64,000 bases of DNA. It comes from Terrimesophilobacter sp963702165. GTDB lineage: Bacteria > Actinomycetota > Actinomycetes > Actinomycetales > Microbacteriaceae. Shown here in pieces: positions 1 through 8,402 of this stretch. The stretch's first letter is position 1. Every line of letters starts with the position of its first letter. The stretch covers positions 2,294,001-2,358,000 of the forward strand of contig OY969722.1 in NCBI GenBank assembly GCA_963702165.1. The letters run 5' to 3'. A model generated the notes under the pieces. The model saw only the letters and a program-made list of their open reading frames with translations, was not told where the DNA came from and ran no database searches. Made by a program: the position numbers and the translations under genes.

Positions 1-773
1 CGCTCTTCGATCATCGGTGCCAGCATTTCGCCGATCCCGCCCAGGCGGGGCCGTCCGAAGGCGTCGAGTCCGCGTTCCGAGTGCACGTCGGTCATGGTGT
101 CGAGCGCGAAACCCTCGGCGACGGCGACCAGGGGCGCCCGGCCGCGGTCGTGCGCCTTGGTGACCCATTCGCAGATCTGCTCGATCGAGGTCGCCTGCTC
201 GGGGATCAGGATGACGTGCGCGCCGGCCGCAATGCCGGAGTGGAGCGCGATCCAGCCGACGTGGCGTCCCATCACCTCGGCCACCATGCAGCGGCCGTGC
301 GCTTCCCCGGTCGTGCGCAGACGGTCCATGGAGTCGGTGGCGATCTGAACGGCGGTGTCGAAGCCGAAGGTGTAGTCGGTGCCGCCGAGGTCGTTGTCCA
401 CGGTCTTCGGCACACCCACGATGGGCAGGCCGTCATCCGACAGCCGCTTGGCGGCCGCCAGTGTGCCCTCTCCGCCGATGACGATGAGCGCATCCACACC
501 CGCCCCGGCCATGACCTCACGGACCCGGTCGGTGCCGCCGTACTCGAACGGGTTGGTGCGCGACGTGCCGATGATGGTGCCGCCGAGCTTGCTGATGCCC
601 ATGATCTGGTGGCGGGTCAGCGGGTCATAGTTCTCCTCGACGACGCCCTTCCAGCCATCCCGGAAGCCCACGAACTCGAGCCCGTGGAGTTGGATGCCCT
701 TGAACACGATTCCGCGGATGACCGCGTTCAGTCCGGGTGCGTCGCCGCCGCTGGTCAGAATGCCGATTGCCAT
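1..773 (-). CDS. pfkA: 6-phosphofructokinase, C-terminus cut by window edge
   Basis: Phosphorylates fructose 6-phosphate in the committed step of glycolysis, in the cytoplasm. The start ATG at 773 gives MAIGILTSGGDAPGLNAVIR, the classical nucleotide-binding N-terminus of PfkA. Later motifs include IGGEGTLAAAKRL, the catalytic-site stretch PKTVDNDLGGTDYTFGFDTA and EVMGRHVGWIAL. 257 codons are visible; the family is usually about 320-345 residues, so the last quarter lies outside. The GGEGT and TVDND-type signature fits the ATP/PPi-mixed actinobacterial group, and the phosphoryl donor cannot be decided from this. It lies just downstream of a small acidic-protein gene on the same strand. Confidence 0.95.
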   Translation of the reverse strand, partial: MAIGILTSGGDAPGLNAVIRGIVFKGIQLHGLEFVGFRDGWKGVVEENYDPLTRHQIMGISKLGGTIIGTSRTNPFEYGGTDRVREVMAGAGVDALIVIGGEGTLAAAKRLSDDGLPIVGVPKTVDNDLGGTDYTFGFDTAVQIATDSMDRLRTTGEAHGRCMVAEVMGRHVGWIALHSGIAAGAHVILIPEQATSIEQICEWVTKAHDRGRAPLVAVAEGFALDTMTDVHSERGLDAFGRPRLGGIGEMLAPMIEE

Positions 774-787
774 AGAACCATTGTGGT

Positions 788-1003
788 CTACGGAGTTTCG
801 TCACTCTCAGTTACGCCCGTTTCGAACAGGCCCTCATCGGACTCTGCGTTGTCGATCTCGATCTCGCCGCTGTCAGGCGGGAGCCCCTCGGTGTCTTCGA
901 CCCGGGCGAGCAGCTCGTCGGCTACTTCCTTGGAGTGATCAGGATGCTCGGGGTCCCATGCGACCGGGCCGCCTTGGTTCGCGAACGGGTCAAAACCGGC
1001 CAT
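788..1003 (-). CDS. Small acidic hypothetical protein (71 aa)
   Basis: An unrecognised 71-residue protein, MAGFDPFANQGGPVAWDPEH and onward, strongly acidic in its second half (EIEIDNAESDEG, ESDETP) with no membrane segment or signal peptide. Reality is supported by a strong ribosome binding site, GGAAGGAG, 8 bases before the ATG at 1003, and by codon use like its neighbours. It sits on the same strand between the oxidoreductase gene (stop at 1078) and pfkA (start 773, only 14 bases downstream), so it may be cotranscribed with pfkA. An upstream in-frame ATG at 1036 exists but lacks a ribosome binding site. No function can be given. Confidence 0.7.
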   Translation of the reverse strand: MAGFDPFANQGGPVAWDPEHPDHSKEVADELLARVEDTEGLPPDSGEIEIDNAESDEGLFETGVTESDETP

Positions 1004-1077
1004 GGTCTTGCTCCTTCCGCTCGCGGTCAGGCCCATGTTAACCACCTCGCCTGAGGGTGTAAAGGAACTGGCTGGGA

Positions 1078-2625
1078 TCAGCCGAATGCCTCGAGCACGG
1101 CCATCGCGGCGTTGTGCCCGCCGATGCCGCTGACGGCACCGCCGCGCTGGGCGCCAGAGCCGCACAGCAGGATGCGTTCGTGGTCGGTTGCAACGCCCCA
1201 CCGCTGGGCGGGGCTGCCCAGCTCGGCGTCGTCCTCCGCGAACGGCCAGGCGAGCGGGCCGTGGAAGATGTTGCCGCCGGGCATCCCGAGGGCCGCCTCC
1301 AGGTCGAGAGTGGTCTTCGTCTCCACGCACGGCCAGCCGTCGGAGTTGGTGAGAAGCACCGACTCGATCGGTTCGGCGAGCACGGAGTCCAGGGACTTCA
1401 GCACGGCGTCCTGCAGCTTCACCCGCATCTCGTCGTTGTTCTCCTGGGTCAGCAGTCGGTCCGGGGTGTGCAGCGCGAACACCGTGAGGGTGTGCGCCCC
1501 GCTGGCCTGCAGTTCCGGCGAGAGGATGCTGGGATCGGTGAGCGAGTGACAGTAGATCTCCGCTGGCATCGGCTCCGGGACGCCGCCCGTGTTGGCGATG
1601 TCGAAGGCGGTCTGCAGTTGGCTGTACAGCTCGTTGATGTGGAAGGTGCCGCCGAACGCCGCGCGCGGGTCGATGCCCTCGTCCCGCAATCGCGGGAGGC
1701 GCGACAGCATGAGGTTGACCTTGACCTGCGCGCCCTCGGGGCGATCGACGCTGTTCTCGCCCAGCATCCGGGACAGCACGTAGGGTGCGACGTTCGCGAG
1801 CACGCGGTCGCCGTGCAGCACGTGCTCGTCGTCGCCGGAGCGGTAGCGAACCTCGCCGTCCGGCGTGATGGAGGTGACCTCGGCGCCGGTGATGATGGTG
1901 GCGCCGGCAAGCCGAGCGGCGCGCGCGAGTTCGCCCGTGACCGAGCCCATGCCGCCGACTGGGACATCCCAGTCGCCGGTCTCGTTGCCGATCACGTGGT
2001 ACAGGAAGCAACGGTTGGCCGCGAGCGTGTCGTCATGCGCAGGGGCGAAGGTGCCGATGAGCGCGTCCGTGAGGGCGACGCCGCGCACCAGGTCGCTGTC
2101 GAACGACTGCTCGACGACCTCACCGATCGGGCGCTCGATGAAGGACGACCAGATGGCGTCGTCTCCGACCGCGGCTCGCGCCTCCGAGCGGGTCAACAAT
2201 GGGTCGCACACCGTCGGGAAGAGCGCTCGGGCAAGGCGTCCGGTGCCGCCGTAGAAGTCGTGCCAGGGTTCGATGTCGGATGCCGCCCCGATCGCCGCGA
2301 AGGAGTCGGCGGTCGCCGCTCGGTCTTCGTTGTCGACGAGCAGCCCGATGTTCTCGCCGGGCACCGGGGTGTACGACGAGTAGCGTCGACGCGCGAGCCG
2401 GATGTCGAGGCCGAGTTCGCGGATGATCCGCTGCGGCAGCAGGCTCACCAGGTACGAGTAGCGGGACAGTCGCGCGTCAACGCCCTCGAACGCGAGCGCC
2501 GATACGGCGGCGCCACCAGGCTGGCTGAGTCGTTCGAGCACCGTGACGTCGAGTCCGGCCTGGGCGAGGTATGCCGCCGCGGTGAGGCCGTTGTGGCCGC
2601 CGCCGACGATGATGATGCGCTGCAT
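1078..2625 (-). CDS. Phytoene-desaturase-like FAD-dependent oxidoreductase
   Basis: A 515-residue flavoprotein of the phytoene dehydrogenase-related group (COG1233, PYROXD2-like). The N-terminus MQRIIIVGGGHNGLTAAAYL is a dinucleotide-binding fold with GxGxxG-type glycine motif, followed by ERLSQPGGAAVS, the second FAD contact. Near the C-terminus, LLCGSGAQRGGAVSGIGGHN is the usual closing FAD motif. The substrate is unknown: there are no carotenoid genes nearby, so a role in pigment synthesis is not supported. The ATG at 2625 has a -10 box 8 bases upstream and no ribosome binding site, so the message is probably leaderless. Confidence 0.9.
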   Translation of the reverse strand: MQRIIIVGGGHNGLTAAAYLAQAGLDVTVLERLSQPGGAAVSALAFEGVDARLSRYSYLVSLLPQRIIRELGLDIRLARRRYSSYTPVPGENIGLLVDNEDRAATADSFAAIGAASDIEPWHDFYGGTGRLARALFPTVCDPLLTRSEARAAVGDDAIWSSFIERPIGEVVEQSFDSDLVRGVALTDALIGTFAPAHDDTLAANRCFLYHVIGNETGDWDVPVGGMGSVTGELARAARLAGATIITGAEVTSITPDGEVRYRSGDDEHVLHGDRVLANVAPYVLSRMLGENSVDRPEGAQVKVNLMLSRLPRLRDEGIDPRAAFGGTFHINELYSQLQTAFDIANTGGVPEPMPAEIYCHSLTDPSILSPELQASGAHTLTVFALHTPDRLLTQENNDEMRVKLQDAVLKSLDSVLAEPIESVLLTNSDGWPCVETKTTLDLEAALGMPGGNIFHGPLAWPFAEDDAELGSPAQRWGVATDHERILLCGSGAQRGGAVSGIGGHNAAMAVLEAFG

Positions 2626-2633
2626 GGCTCACG

Positions 2634-2639
2634 AGCCTA
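2634..2639 (-). promoter_or_regulatory. Probable leaderless promoter -10 box (oxidoreductase)
   Basis: TAGGCT on the minus strand, 8 bases before the ATG at 2625, with no ribosome binding site between. Fits the TANNNT leaderless pattern repeated across this window. Confidence 0.45.
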
Positions 2640-2678
2640 GACGAGACCTTCGGTGGTGGACCCTGCCAGCGAAGTGCC

Positions 2679-2743
2679 GCGCGCGGGTCGAACTTCCAAG
2701 CGCGGGTCGAATTCGACCCGCGCGTGGCAATTCCACCCGCGCA
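2679..2743. repeat. Intergenic nested palindrome, family B copy 1
   Basis: A perfect 22-bp palindrome centred on GTCGAATTCGAC (2701-2722) with outer CGCGGGTCGAA (2682-2692) and CCACCCGCGC (2734-2743) arms facing inward. Related copies lie at 49840-49908 and 57060-57124. It sits between divergently transcribed genes (oxidoreductase minus, alkA plus). Confidence 0.85.
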
Positions 2744-2819
2744 AGGCCAAACAGCGGAAGCGACGGTGATGTCCGAAAACCGCTAGACACCGGTGCCCAG
2801 AGCCGCTGTACTGGCTGTC

Positions 2820-4442
2820 ATGAACCCAACCGGCGCAACGGACGACCAGCTGTTCAAGGAACGCTACCGGGCGATCGATTCCCGCGACATCCGGTTCGAC
2901 GGTCAGTTCTTCACCGCCGTGTCCTCAACCGGCATCTACTGCCGGCCCTCCTGCCCTGCCCGAACCCCGAAGCCGCACAACGTCACCTTCTACCTGACGT
3001 CCGCTGCGGCGCACGAGGCGGGCTTCCGCGCCTGCAAGCGCTGCCTGCCGGAAGCCACGCCCGGCACGCCCGAGTGGGACATCCGCCGCGACCTGGCCGG
3101 ACGGGCCATGCGCCTGATCGCGGACGGTGTCGTCGATCGAGAGGGTGTCGACGGCTTGGCCGCACGGCTGGGCTACACCAGTCGTCACCTCCATCGGCTG
3201 TTGGTGGCCGAGCTCGGTGCCGGTCCCCTCGCGCTCGCGCGGGCACGGCGGGCACAGTCGGCTCGAACGCTTCTCGTCGGCACCGAACTGCCGGTCGCGC
3301 AGGTCGCGTTCGCTGCCGGCTTCGGCTCGGTGCGGCAGTTCAACGACACCATCCAGGAGGTGTTCGCCTTTCGCCCCGGCGAGCTGCGGCTCAAGGCTCG
3401 AGCGCACCATGCGAGCACTCCGGATGCCGACGAGCCCGTCGACACGGATGGGGCAGTCGCGCCGGTACGGCTCGACATCGACCTTCCCGTCCGTCAGCCG
3501 TTCGACGCCGAGGGGGTATTCCGTTTCCTCGCCGAGCGCGCAGTGGATCAGGTGGAGCTGGCCGACCTCTCCAACGCAGGCGAGCGCGTGCGCTATGCCC
3601 GGACGCTCACGCTCCCTCACGGCCCGGCCGCCGTGGACATCGTCGCGACCCGCATCGATGACACCGGATGGCGGGTTCGGGTGGGTCTCGAGCTCGCATC
3701 CCTCTCCGACGTCGCCCCCGCAGTCGCCCGGGTCCGCCGCCTGCTTGACCTCGACGCCGACCCGATCGCCATCGACGCCGCACTGGGCGCCGACCCGGCG
3801 CTCGCGTCGCTCGTCGCTCGCACACCGGGGATCCGCGTGCCGGGCGCCGTTGATCCGCACGAGCTGGTCGTGCGAGCGCTCATCGGTCAGCAGATCTCCG
3901 TCGGCGCGGCACGCACCCACCTCGGTCGTCTCGCCGCGCACGCCGGTTCGCCGTACCAGTCAGCCATCACCGGCCTGAGCCGCCTGTTCCCCACCCCGGC
4001 GCAGATCGCGGCGGCCGTGCCGATCCCGGATGCGGGTGCGAGCCTCGACCCGGACCGGCCGCTGCGCCTGCCCGGCCAGGCCATCCGCGCGGTCGTCGCC
4101 ACGGCACAGGCGCTGGCCAGTGGCGAGCTGGACGTTCACGTCGCCGCGGACGCAGATACCCTCCGCAGCCAGCTTGTCGCCCGGCCGCGGATCGGAGCGT
4201 GGACCGCGGCCTACATCGCGATGCGCGTGCTCGGCGACCCCGACGCCTGGCTCATCGGCGATGTCGCGCTCGTCGCCGGCGCGAAAGCGATCGGCCTGCT
4301 CGACCCAGACGCTTCGACGGCGGCCAGCCACCGTGCCCTGGCCCACCGCGCCGAGGCCTGGGCGCCGTGGCGCTCGTATGCTGCGATGCACCTGTGGCGT
4401 GCCGCAACCGACGCGGCCGCGGCGAAAAGGAGGGGGCGATGA
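2820..4442 (+). CDS. alkA: Ada-AlkA fusion: 3-methyladenine DNA glycosylase with Ada/AraC regulatory part
   Basis: Combines a DNA alkylation sensor/regulator with a repair glycosylase (540 aa). Residues about 1-85 are the Ada zinc domain: YCRPSCPA and ACKRC supply the four cysteines, the first being the expected methylphosphotriester acceptor. Residues about 85-195 form an AraC-type double HTH. The rest is AlkA-like: HhH-GPD region RIGAWTAAYIAMRVL followed by a GDVAL stretch carrying the catalytic aspartate. It would remove alkylated bases and probably also act as methyl-activated regulator. ATG at 2820 was chosen because it begins the conserved Ada region; a GTG at 2793 is possible. Its stop overlaps the ogt start (ATGA). 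Confidence 0.92.
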   Translation: MNPTGATDDQLFKERYRAIDSRDIRFDGQFFTAVSSTGIYCRPSCPARTPKPHNVTFYLTSAAAHEAGFRACKRCLPEATPGTPEWDIRRDLAGRAMRLIADGVVDREGVDGLAARLGYTSRHLHRLLVAELGAGPLALARARRAQSARTLLVGTELPVAQVAFAAGFGSVRQFNDTIQEVFAFRPGELRLKARAHHASTPDADEPVDTDGAVAPVRLDIDLPVRQPFDAEGVFRFLAERAVDQVELADLSNAGERVRYARTLTLPHGPAAVDIVATRIDDTGWRVRVGLELASLSDVAPAVARVRRLLDLDADPIAIDAALGADPALASLVARTPGIRVPGAVDPHELVVRALIGQQISVGAARTHLGRLAAHAGSPYQSAITGLSRLFPTPAQIAAAVPIPDAGASLDPDRPLRLPGQAIRAVVATAQALASGELDVHVAADADTLRSQLVARPRIGAWTAAYIAMRVLGDPDAWLIGDVALVAGAKAIGLLDPDASTAASHRALAHRAEAWAPWRSYAAMHLWRAATDAAAAKRRGR

Positions 4443-4975
4443 GGGCGCTGACCACCACCGTGACGACGCCCGATGGCAGCTTCAGCCTGCTGCTGGCCGA
4501 CGGAAGCATCCTCGCATCCGGCTGGACCGACGACGTCGCCGCCCTCGCCGCACTTGTGCACCCCACCCTCCGACCGGACGAGATCGTGGAGATGCATCCG
4601 GCCGCCCGCGAGCCGCACGTCATTCGCGCGGTTGAAGCGGTCACCGGCTACTACGACGGCGACCTCGCGGCGCCCGGCACGATCACGGTCCTCCAGCACT
4701 CCGGCGGTTTCCGGATGCGCGCCTGGGACGCGCTGCGGCAGGTCGCCCCCGGTGAACGCATCACCTACACCGAGTACGCCCAGCGCGCAGGCCAGCCGGC
4801 GGCGGTGCGCGCGGCCGCTGCGGCATGCGCCATGAACGCCGCCGCGCTGTTCGTGCCCTGCCACCGGGTCCTCCGCTCCGATGGCGGGCTCGGCGGCTTC
4901 CGTTACGGGCTGGCAGTCAAGCAACGCCTGCTGGAACGCGAAACCGATTCCGAACCGGCGCCGATGCTCTTCTAG
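4439..4975 (+). CDS. ogt: Methylated-DNA--[protein]-cysteine S-methyltransferase
   Basis: Suicide repair of O6-methylguanine by transfer of the methyl group to its own cysteine. The 178-residue product has the diagnostic active-site motif FVPCHRVLRSDGGLGGFRYG (Cys in PCHRV), the DNA-binding RITYTEYAQRAGQPAAVRAA helix, and usual Ogt length. The start ATG at 4439 overlaps the alkA stop by ATGA, with AAAAGGAGGG upstream as a strong ribosome binding site, so the two repair genes are translationally coupled. This forms an adaptive-response operon; regulation by the Ada part of the upstream fusion is inferred, not seen. Confidence 0.95.
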   Translation: MRALTTTVTTPDGSFSLLLADGSILASGWTDDVAALAALVHPTLRPDEIVEMHPAAREPHVIRAVEAVTGYYDGDLAAPGTITVLQHSGGFRMRAWDALRQVAPGERITYTEYAQRAGQPAAVRAAAAACAMNAAALFVPCHRVLRSDGGLGGFRYGLAVKQRLLERETDSEPAPMLF

Positions 4976-5009
4976 CGCCACGACCCGGTGCCTCTCAGCT
5001 TCCCGGAAG

Positions 5010-5015
5010 TAGTCT
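5010..5015 (+). promoter_or_regulatory. Probable leaderless promoter -10 box (PutA-like gene)
   Basis: TAGTCT followed by 7 bases (CATTCTC) and the ATG at 5023; no ribosome binding site. It lies 34 bases after the ogt stop, indicating the putA-like gene has its own promoter. Confidence 0.5.
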
Positions 5016-5022
5016 CATTCTC

Positions 5023-8000
5023 ATGCTTTCGAGCGACCACGACGACTCGCTGGCGGGCGAAGCCATCGCGACAGCGCGCCGTTGGCTCACCACGGCAGAG
5101 CAGGCGCCGGATGCCGCGGAGCGACTCTCCGCACTGCTGGCCGACAATGCGGGCTCGCCCTTCGTCGCCGCACTCATCGATGGCGTCCTGAGGCCGGATT
5201 CCCAGCGAGTTGCCGCGCACACGCTCGGCCACCTGTCGCACCGCATCCCTTCGCGGCTTCCGATGGGGCTGCGGCTCGGGTTCGCCCAGGTCTGCGGGTT
5301 CGCGCCGTTGAGCCCGCGCGCGTTCGTCCCATTCGCCAAGACTCTGGTCATGCGCGTCGTCGGCCACCTCGTGCTGCCGGTCGAGGCCGATCGCAAACCG
5401 GACTGGCTGGACGCGGTCAGCGGCACCGGCGGCATCCGGCCGGTCATCGCACCGATCCACAGCGACGCGCTGGGCGAGCGGCATGCCGATCGACAGTTGG
5501 CCGAAGTTGGATCGTTCGTCGACGAGGGAGGGACCGTCTCCTTCCGCCTCGCGGCGGTGCTGCGGTGGTCCGACTGGGACTTCGACCTCGACCGTGCGGT
5601 CGACCGCCTCGCGCCGCTGTTCGACCGCGCGGCCGGGCGCGGCACCCGGCTGATCCTCGAGGTGGATCGCTTCCGCGAGCTCGAGCCGTCGCTCACGCTG
5701 TTCCGCACAATGCTGGACCGCTCCGCGCTGCAGGACCTGGACGCCGGCATCACCCTGCCGACCTCGCTGCCCGACTCCTTCCCTGCGCTGCAGCGGCTCA
5801 CCCAGTGGGCGGCGGCCCGCCGGGCGCGCGGCGGCTCCGCCATCACGGTGCGGCTGACCGTCGGGGATCGCGTCGATGACGAACTGGACGAAGCGGTAGT
5901 GCGCGGCTGGCCTGTTGCGACGTTCGCAGGCAGGGCGGATGCCGAGGCGCACCTGCTGCGCATGCTCGACTGGTCGTGCACGCCGGAGCGCACCGACGCG
6001 GTCCGGCTGGTGGTCGCGAGCGACAACCTCTTCGGGCACGCGTTCGCGTGGCGCCTGGCCAGGACGCGAGGTGTGCTGCGCCGGGTCGAGCACGAATTCC
6101 GGCTCGGTGTGATGCCAGAACTCGCGGACGCGGTGAAGCGGGATGTCGGAGGAATCCGGCTGTACACGCCGACCGTCCCCGAGGAGAACCCGGGTGTCGC
6201 GGCAGGCTACCTGCTGCGTCGCATCCGGGACTTCACCGACCCCGACGCGTTCCTATCCGCCGCGCGTGATGCCGCGCGCCGGGAGCGGCTGTTCGACCGC
6301 GAGGTGGACAGGTTCGCCACGGCCTGCGCGTCCATCGGCGACAGTGTGGCCGAGACGCACCGCACCCAGCCCCGGCCGTGGACGACGGACACAGACCCGA
6401 CCATTCCGGAATCCCGGGACTGGGCTCGTGCGGTACTCGAGGAGCGCGTCCCTGACCCGCCGGTTACGGCCGTGACCGACCCGGATGCCGCGATCGAGGC
6501 CGCGCTGCGCGCCTCGGACGAGTGGGCGGAACGCCGCGGATCCACCCGTGCCGCCGTGCTCACGAGCGTCGCCGAGGTCATCTCGGAGGCGCGCGACGAG
6601 CTCATCGCGGTGGCAGTCAGGCATAGCGGCCTGACCTTCGCGGATGCGGATCACGAGGTGACGCAGGCCATCGACCTCGCGAGCAGGCTCGCAACGCTCG
6701 CCAGCGGTCTCACCTCCTTCGACAATGCGACGCTCGTGCCATCCAGGGTCATCGTCGCGGTGACGCCGCGACACTCGCCGATCAGCGAACCGGCGAGCCA
6801 GCTGCTCTCCGCTCTCGCCGCCGGCGCGGCCGTCATCGTGAAACCGGCGCCGGAGACGCGCGCGAGCGTTGCGGCGCTGACCCGGATCATCATCGACGGC
6901 GGCGTCCCGGCAGAGCTCGTCACGCTCACCCCGCCGGGGGAGGACGACGACACCCGGCGCCTGGTCACCCACTCCGCGGTCGACCGCGTGCTGCACCACG
7001 GCAGCAGGCACATCGCCCAGCTGTTCCGGTCCTGGCGGCCAGAGCTCCCGCTGCTCGCCGTCACCGGCGGCCGCAATTCGATCATCGTAACGGGCAGCGC
7101 CGACATCGAGGCGGCGGTCGCGGATGTCGTCGCGAGCGCGTTCCATCACGCCGGCCAGTCGCAGGAGGCGGTGGGCACCGTGATCCTCGCCGGTGACGGG
7201 CTGGACCGGTTCCGTGACGCACTGACGGATGCCGTCGCATCACTGGCCGTCGGCGCGCCGACCGAACTCGCCACCGAGGTCGGTCCGCTGTCGCGGCCGG
7301 CACGCGCATCCGTCTACGACCAACTCACAGCGCTCGCCGACGGGGAACGCTGGCTGGTGCGCCCGCGGCAACTCGATGCCGACGGGCTGCGCTGGTCGCC
7401 CGGCCTGCGCGAGGGCGTGCAGCCAGGAACCGAGTTCCACACGCACGAGCATCGGGCGCCGGTGCTCGGGATCGTGTCCGTCGACACCCTCGAGGACGCC
7501 ATCGCCGCGCAGAACCTGCCCGGCTTCGGCCTGGTCTTCGGCCTGCAGTCGGGCGATCCGGTCCAGGTGGCCGAGTGGCTGGACCGGGCCGAAGCCGGGG
7601 TACTCGCCGTGAACCGGCCGACCGTGCGCACCGTGCCATCGAAGCAGCCTGCGGCCGGCTGGAACCGGTCGGCCATCGGAGCGGTGTGCGCCGAAGGCGG
7701 ACCCAACCACCTGATTCCGCTCAGCGGATGGCGGGCGGTGCCGCTGGAGCCGGGCGGCAGCGTCGTCCTGTCCGGCATCAGCGATGACGTGCAGGCACTC
7801 ATCACCGCGAGCCAGCCGGCGATGACCTTCGACGAGTTCGACTGGGTACGCGCGGCGGCCCGCAGTGACGAGACCGCGTGGGCGGAGGAGTTCGCGCTCG
7901 TCCGCGAGTACTCGGATGCGGTGGACCGGTTCGCATTCCGCTACCGGCCGGTCCCGGTGACCGTCCGCCTGGCCGAGGGCGCGCCGATCGCGTTGCTGGT

Positions 8001-8400
8001 GCGAGCGCTCGCCGCCGCCACCCGCGCGCACGCCCCGGTCATCGTCAGTTCGCCGGTGCCGCTGCCGAACACGCTCATTGCGCACTTCGGGACGGCCGCA
8101 TCGATGGTCGTCGAGGCCGTGGTCGAATCGGATGCCCGCTGGCACGCTCGCGTGCAGTCCGGCGGCATCGCGACCGGCCGCATCCGACTCGTCGGCGGCG
8201 ACGGCAAGGTGCTGCAGCGTGTGCTTGACGGCGACATCGAGGTGAGCGTGCACGCAGAGCAGGTCACCCCCTCCGGACGCATCGAACTGCTGAGCTTCAT
8301 CCGCGAGCAATCGGTGCGGATCGCCAGCCGGCGCTACGGCTCCGCCTCCGACGTGGCCGCCGTTGCACTCGGTTCGGCCGAGGCAGCGCCTACCCTGTAG
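5023..8400 (+). CDS. PutA-like proline dehydrogenase/P5C dehydrogenase homologue with lost catalytic residues
   Basis: A 1125-residue homologue of bifunctional PutA (proline to glutamate via P5C). Region 1 (about 80-430) is a PRODH-type barrel: EVDRFRELE, RLTVGD (277-282), ASDNLFG, RLYTP (Tyr381) and YLLRRI (Arg399-Arg400, the substrate-carboxylate pair). The lysine of the usual RLVKG motif is valine here (280). Region 2 (about 480-990) is an aldehyde dehydrogenase fold: KPAPETRAS, LFRSWRPELPLL, NLPGFGLVFGL. Its general-base glutamate position reads VTGGRN (Val680) and the nucleophile position in AGQ-x-C reads AGQSQ (Gln714), so the usual aldehyde dehydrogenase chemistry should be impossible. 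The frame is intact. I infer a regulatory, scaffold or changed-function paralogue; annotation as active PutA would be unsafe. Confidence 0.8.
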   Translation: MLSSDHDDSLAGEAIATARRWLTTAEQAPDAAERLSALLADNAGSPFVAALIDGVLRPDSQRVAAHTLGHLSHRIPSRLPMGLRLGFAQVCGFAPLSPRAFVPFAKTLVMRVVGHLVLPVEADRKPDWLDAVSGTGGIRPVIAPIHSDALGERHADRQLAEVGSFVDEGGTVSFRLAAVLRWSDWDFDLDRAVDRLAPLFDRAAGRGTRLILEVDRFRELEPSLTLFRTMLDRSALQDLDAGITLPTSLPDSFPALQRLTQWAAARRARGGSAITVRLTVGDRVDDELDEAVVRGWPVATFAGRADAEAHLLRMLDWSCTPERTDAVRLVVASDNLFGHAFAWRLARTRGVLRRVEHEFRLGVMPELADAVKRDVGGIRLYTPTVPEENPGVAAGYLLRRIRDFTDPDAFLSAARDAARRERLFDREVDRFATACASIGDSVAETHRTQPRPWTTDTDPTIPESRDWARAVLEERVPDPPVTAVTDPDAAIEAALRASDEWAERRGSTRAAVLTSVAEVISEARDELIAVAVRHSGLTFADADHEVTQAIDLASRLATLASGLTSFDNATLVPSRVIVAVTPRHSPISEPASQLLSALAAGAAVIVKPAPETRASVAALTRIIIDGGVPAELVTLTPPGEDDDTRRLVTHSAVDRVLHHGSRHIAQLFRSWRPELPLLAVTGGRNSIIVTGSADIEAAVADVVASAFHHAGQSQEAVGTVILAGDGLDRFRDALTDAVASLAVGAPTELATEVGPLSRPARASVYDQLTALADGERWLVRPRQLDADGLRWSPGLREGVQPGTEFHTHEHRAPVLGIVSVDTLEDAIAAQNLPGFGLVFGLQSGDPVQVAEWLDRAEAGVLAVNRPTVRTVPSKQPAAGWNRSAIGAVCAEGGPNHLIPLSGWRAVPLEPGGSVVLSGISDDVQALITASQPAMTFDEFDWVRAAARSDETAWAEEFALVREYSDAVDRFAFRYRPVPVTVRLAEGAPIALLVRALAAATRAHAPVIVSSPVPLPNTLIAHFGTAASMVVEAVVESDARWHARVQSGGIATGRIRLVGGDGKVLQRVLDGDIEVSVHAEQVTPSGRIELLSFIREQSVRIASRRYGSASDVAAVALGSAEAAPTL
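8391..8396 (+). promoter_or_regulatory. Probable leaderless promoter -10 box (trmH-like gene)
   Basis: TACCCT, then GTAGTC, then GTG at 8403. The box lies inside the last codons of the PutA-like gene, whose TAG stop falls in the spacer. Confidence 0.5.
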
Positions 8401-8402
8401 TC

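Noticed and set aside
1114..2640. A 508-codon open frame antisense to the oxidoreductase gene
   Set aside because: Its translation is low-complexity (Arg/Val/His/Gly-rich) with no known fold and it mirrors the codon pattern of the real gene opposite; typical of high-GC DNA.
2782..2787. TAGACA as a leaderless -10 box for the Ada-AlkA gene
   Set aside because: It lacks the final T and is at the wrong distance from both possible starts.
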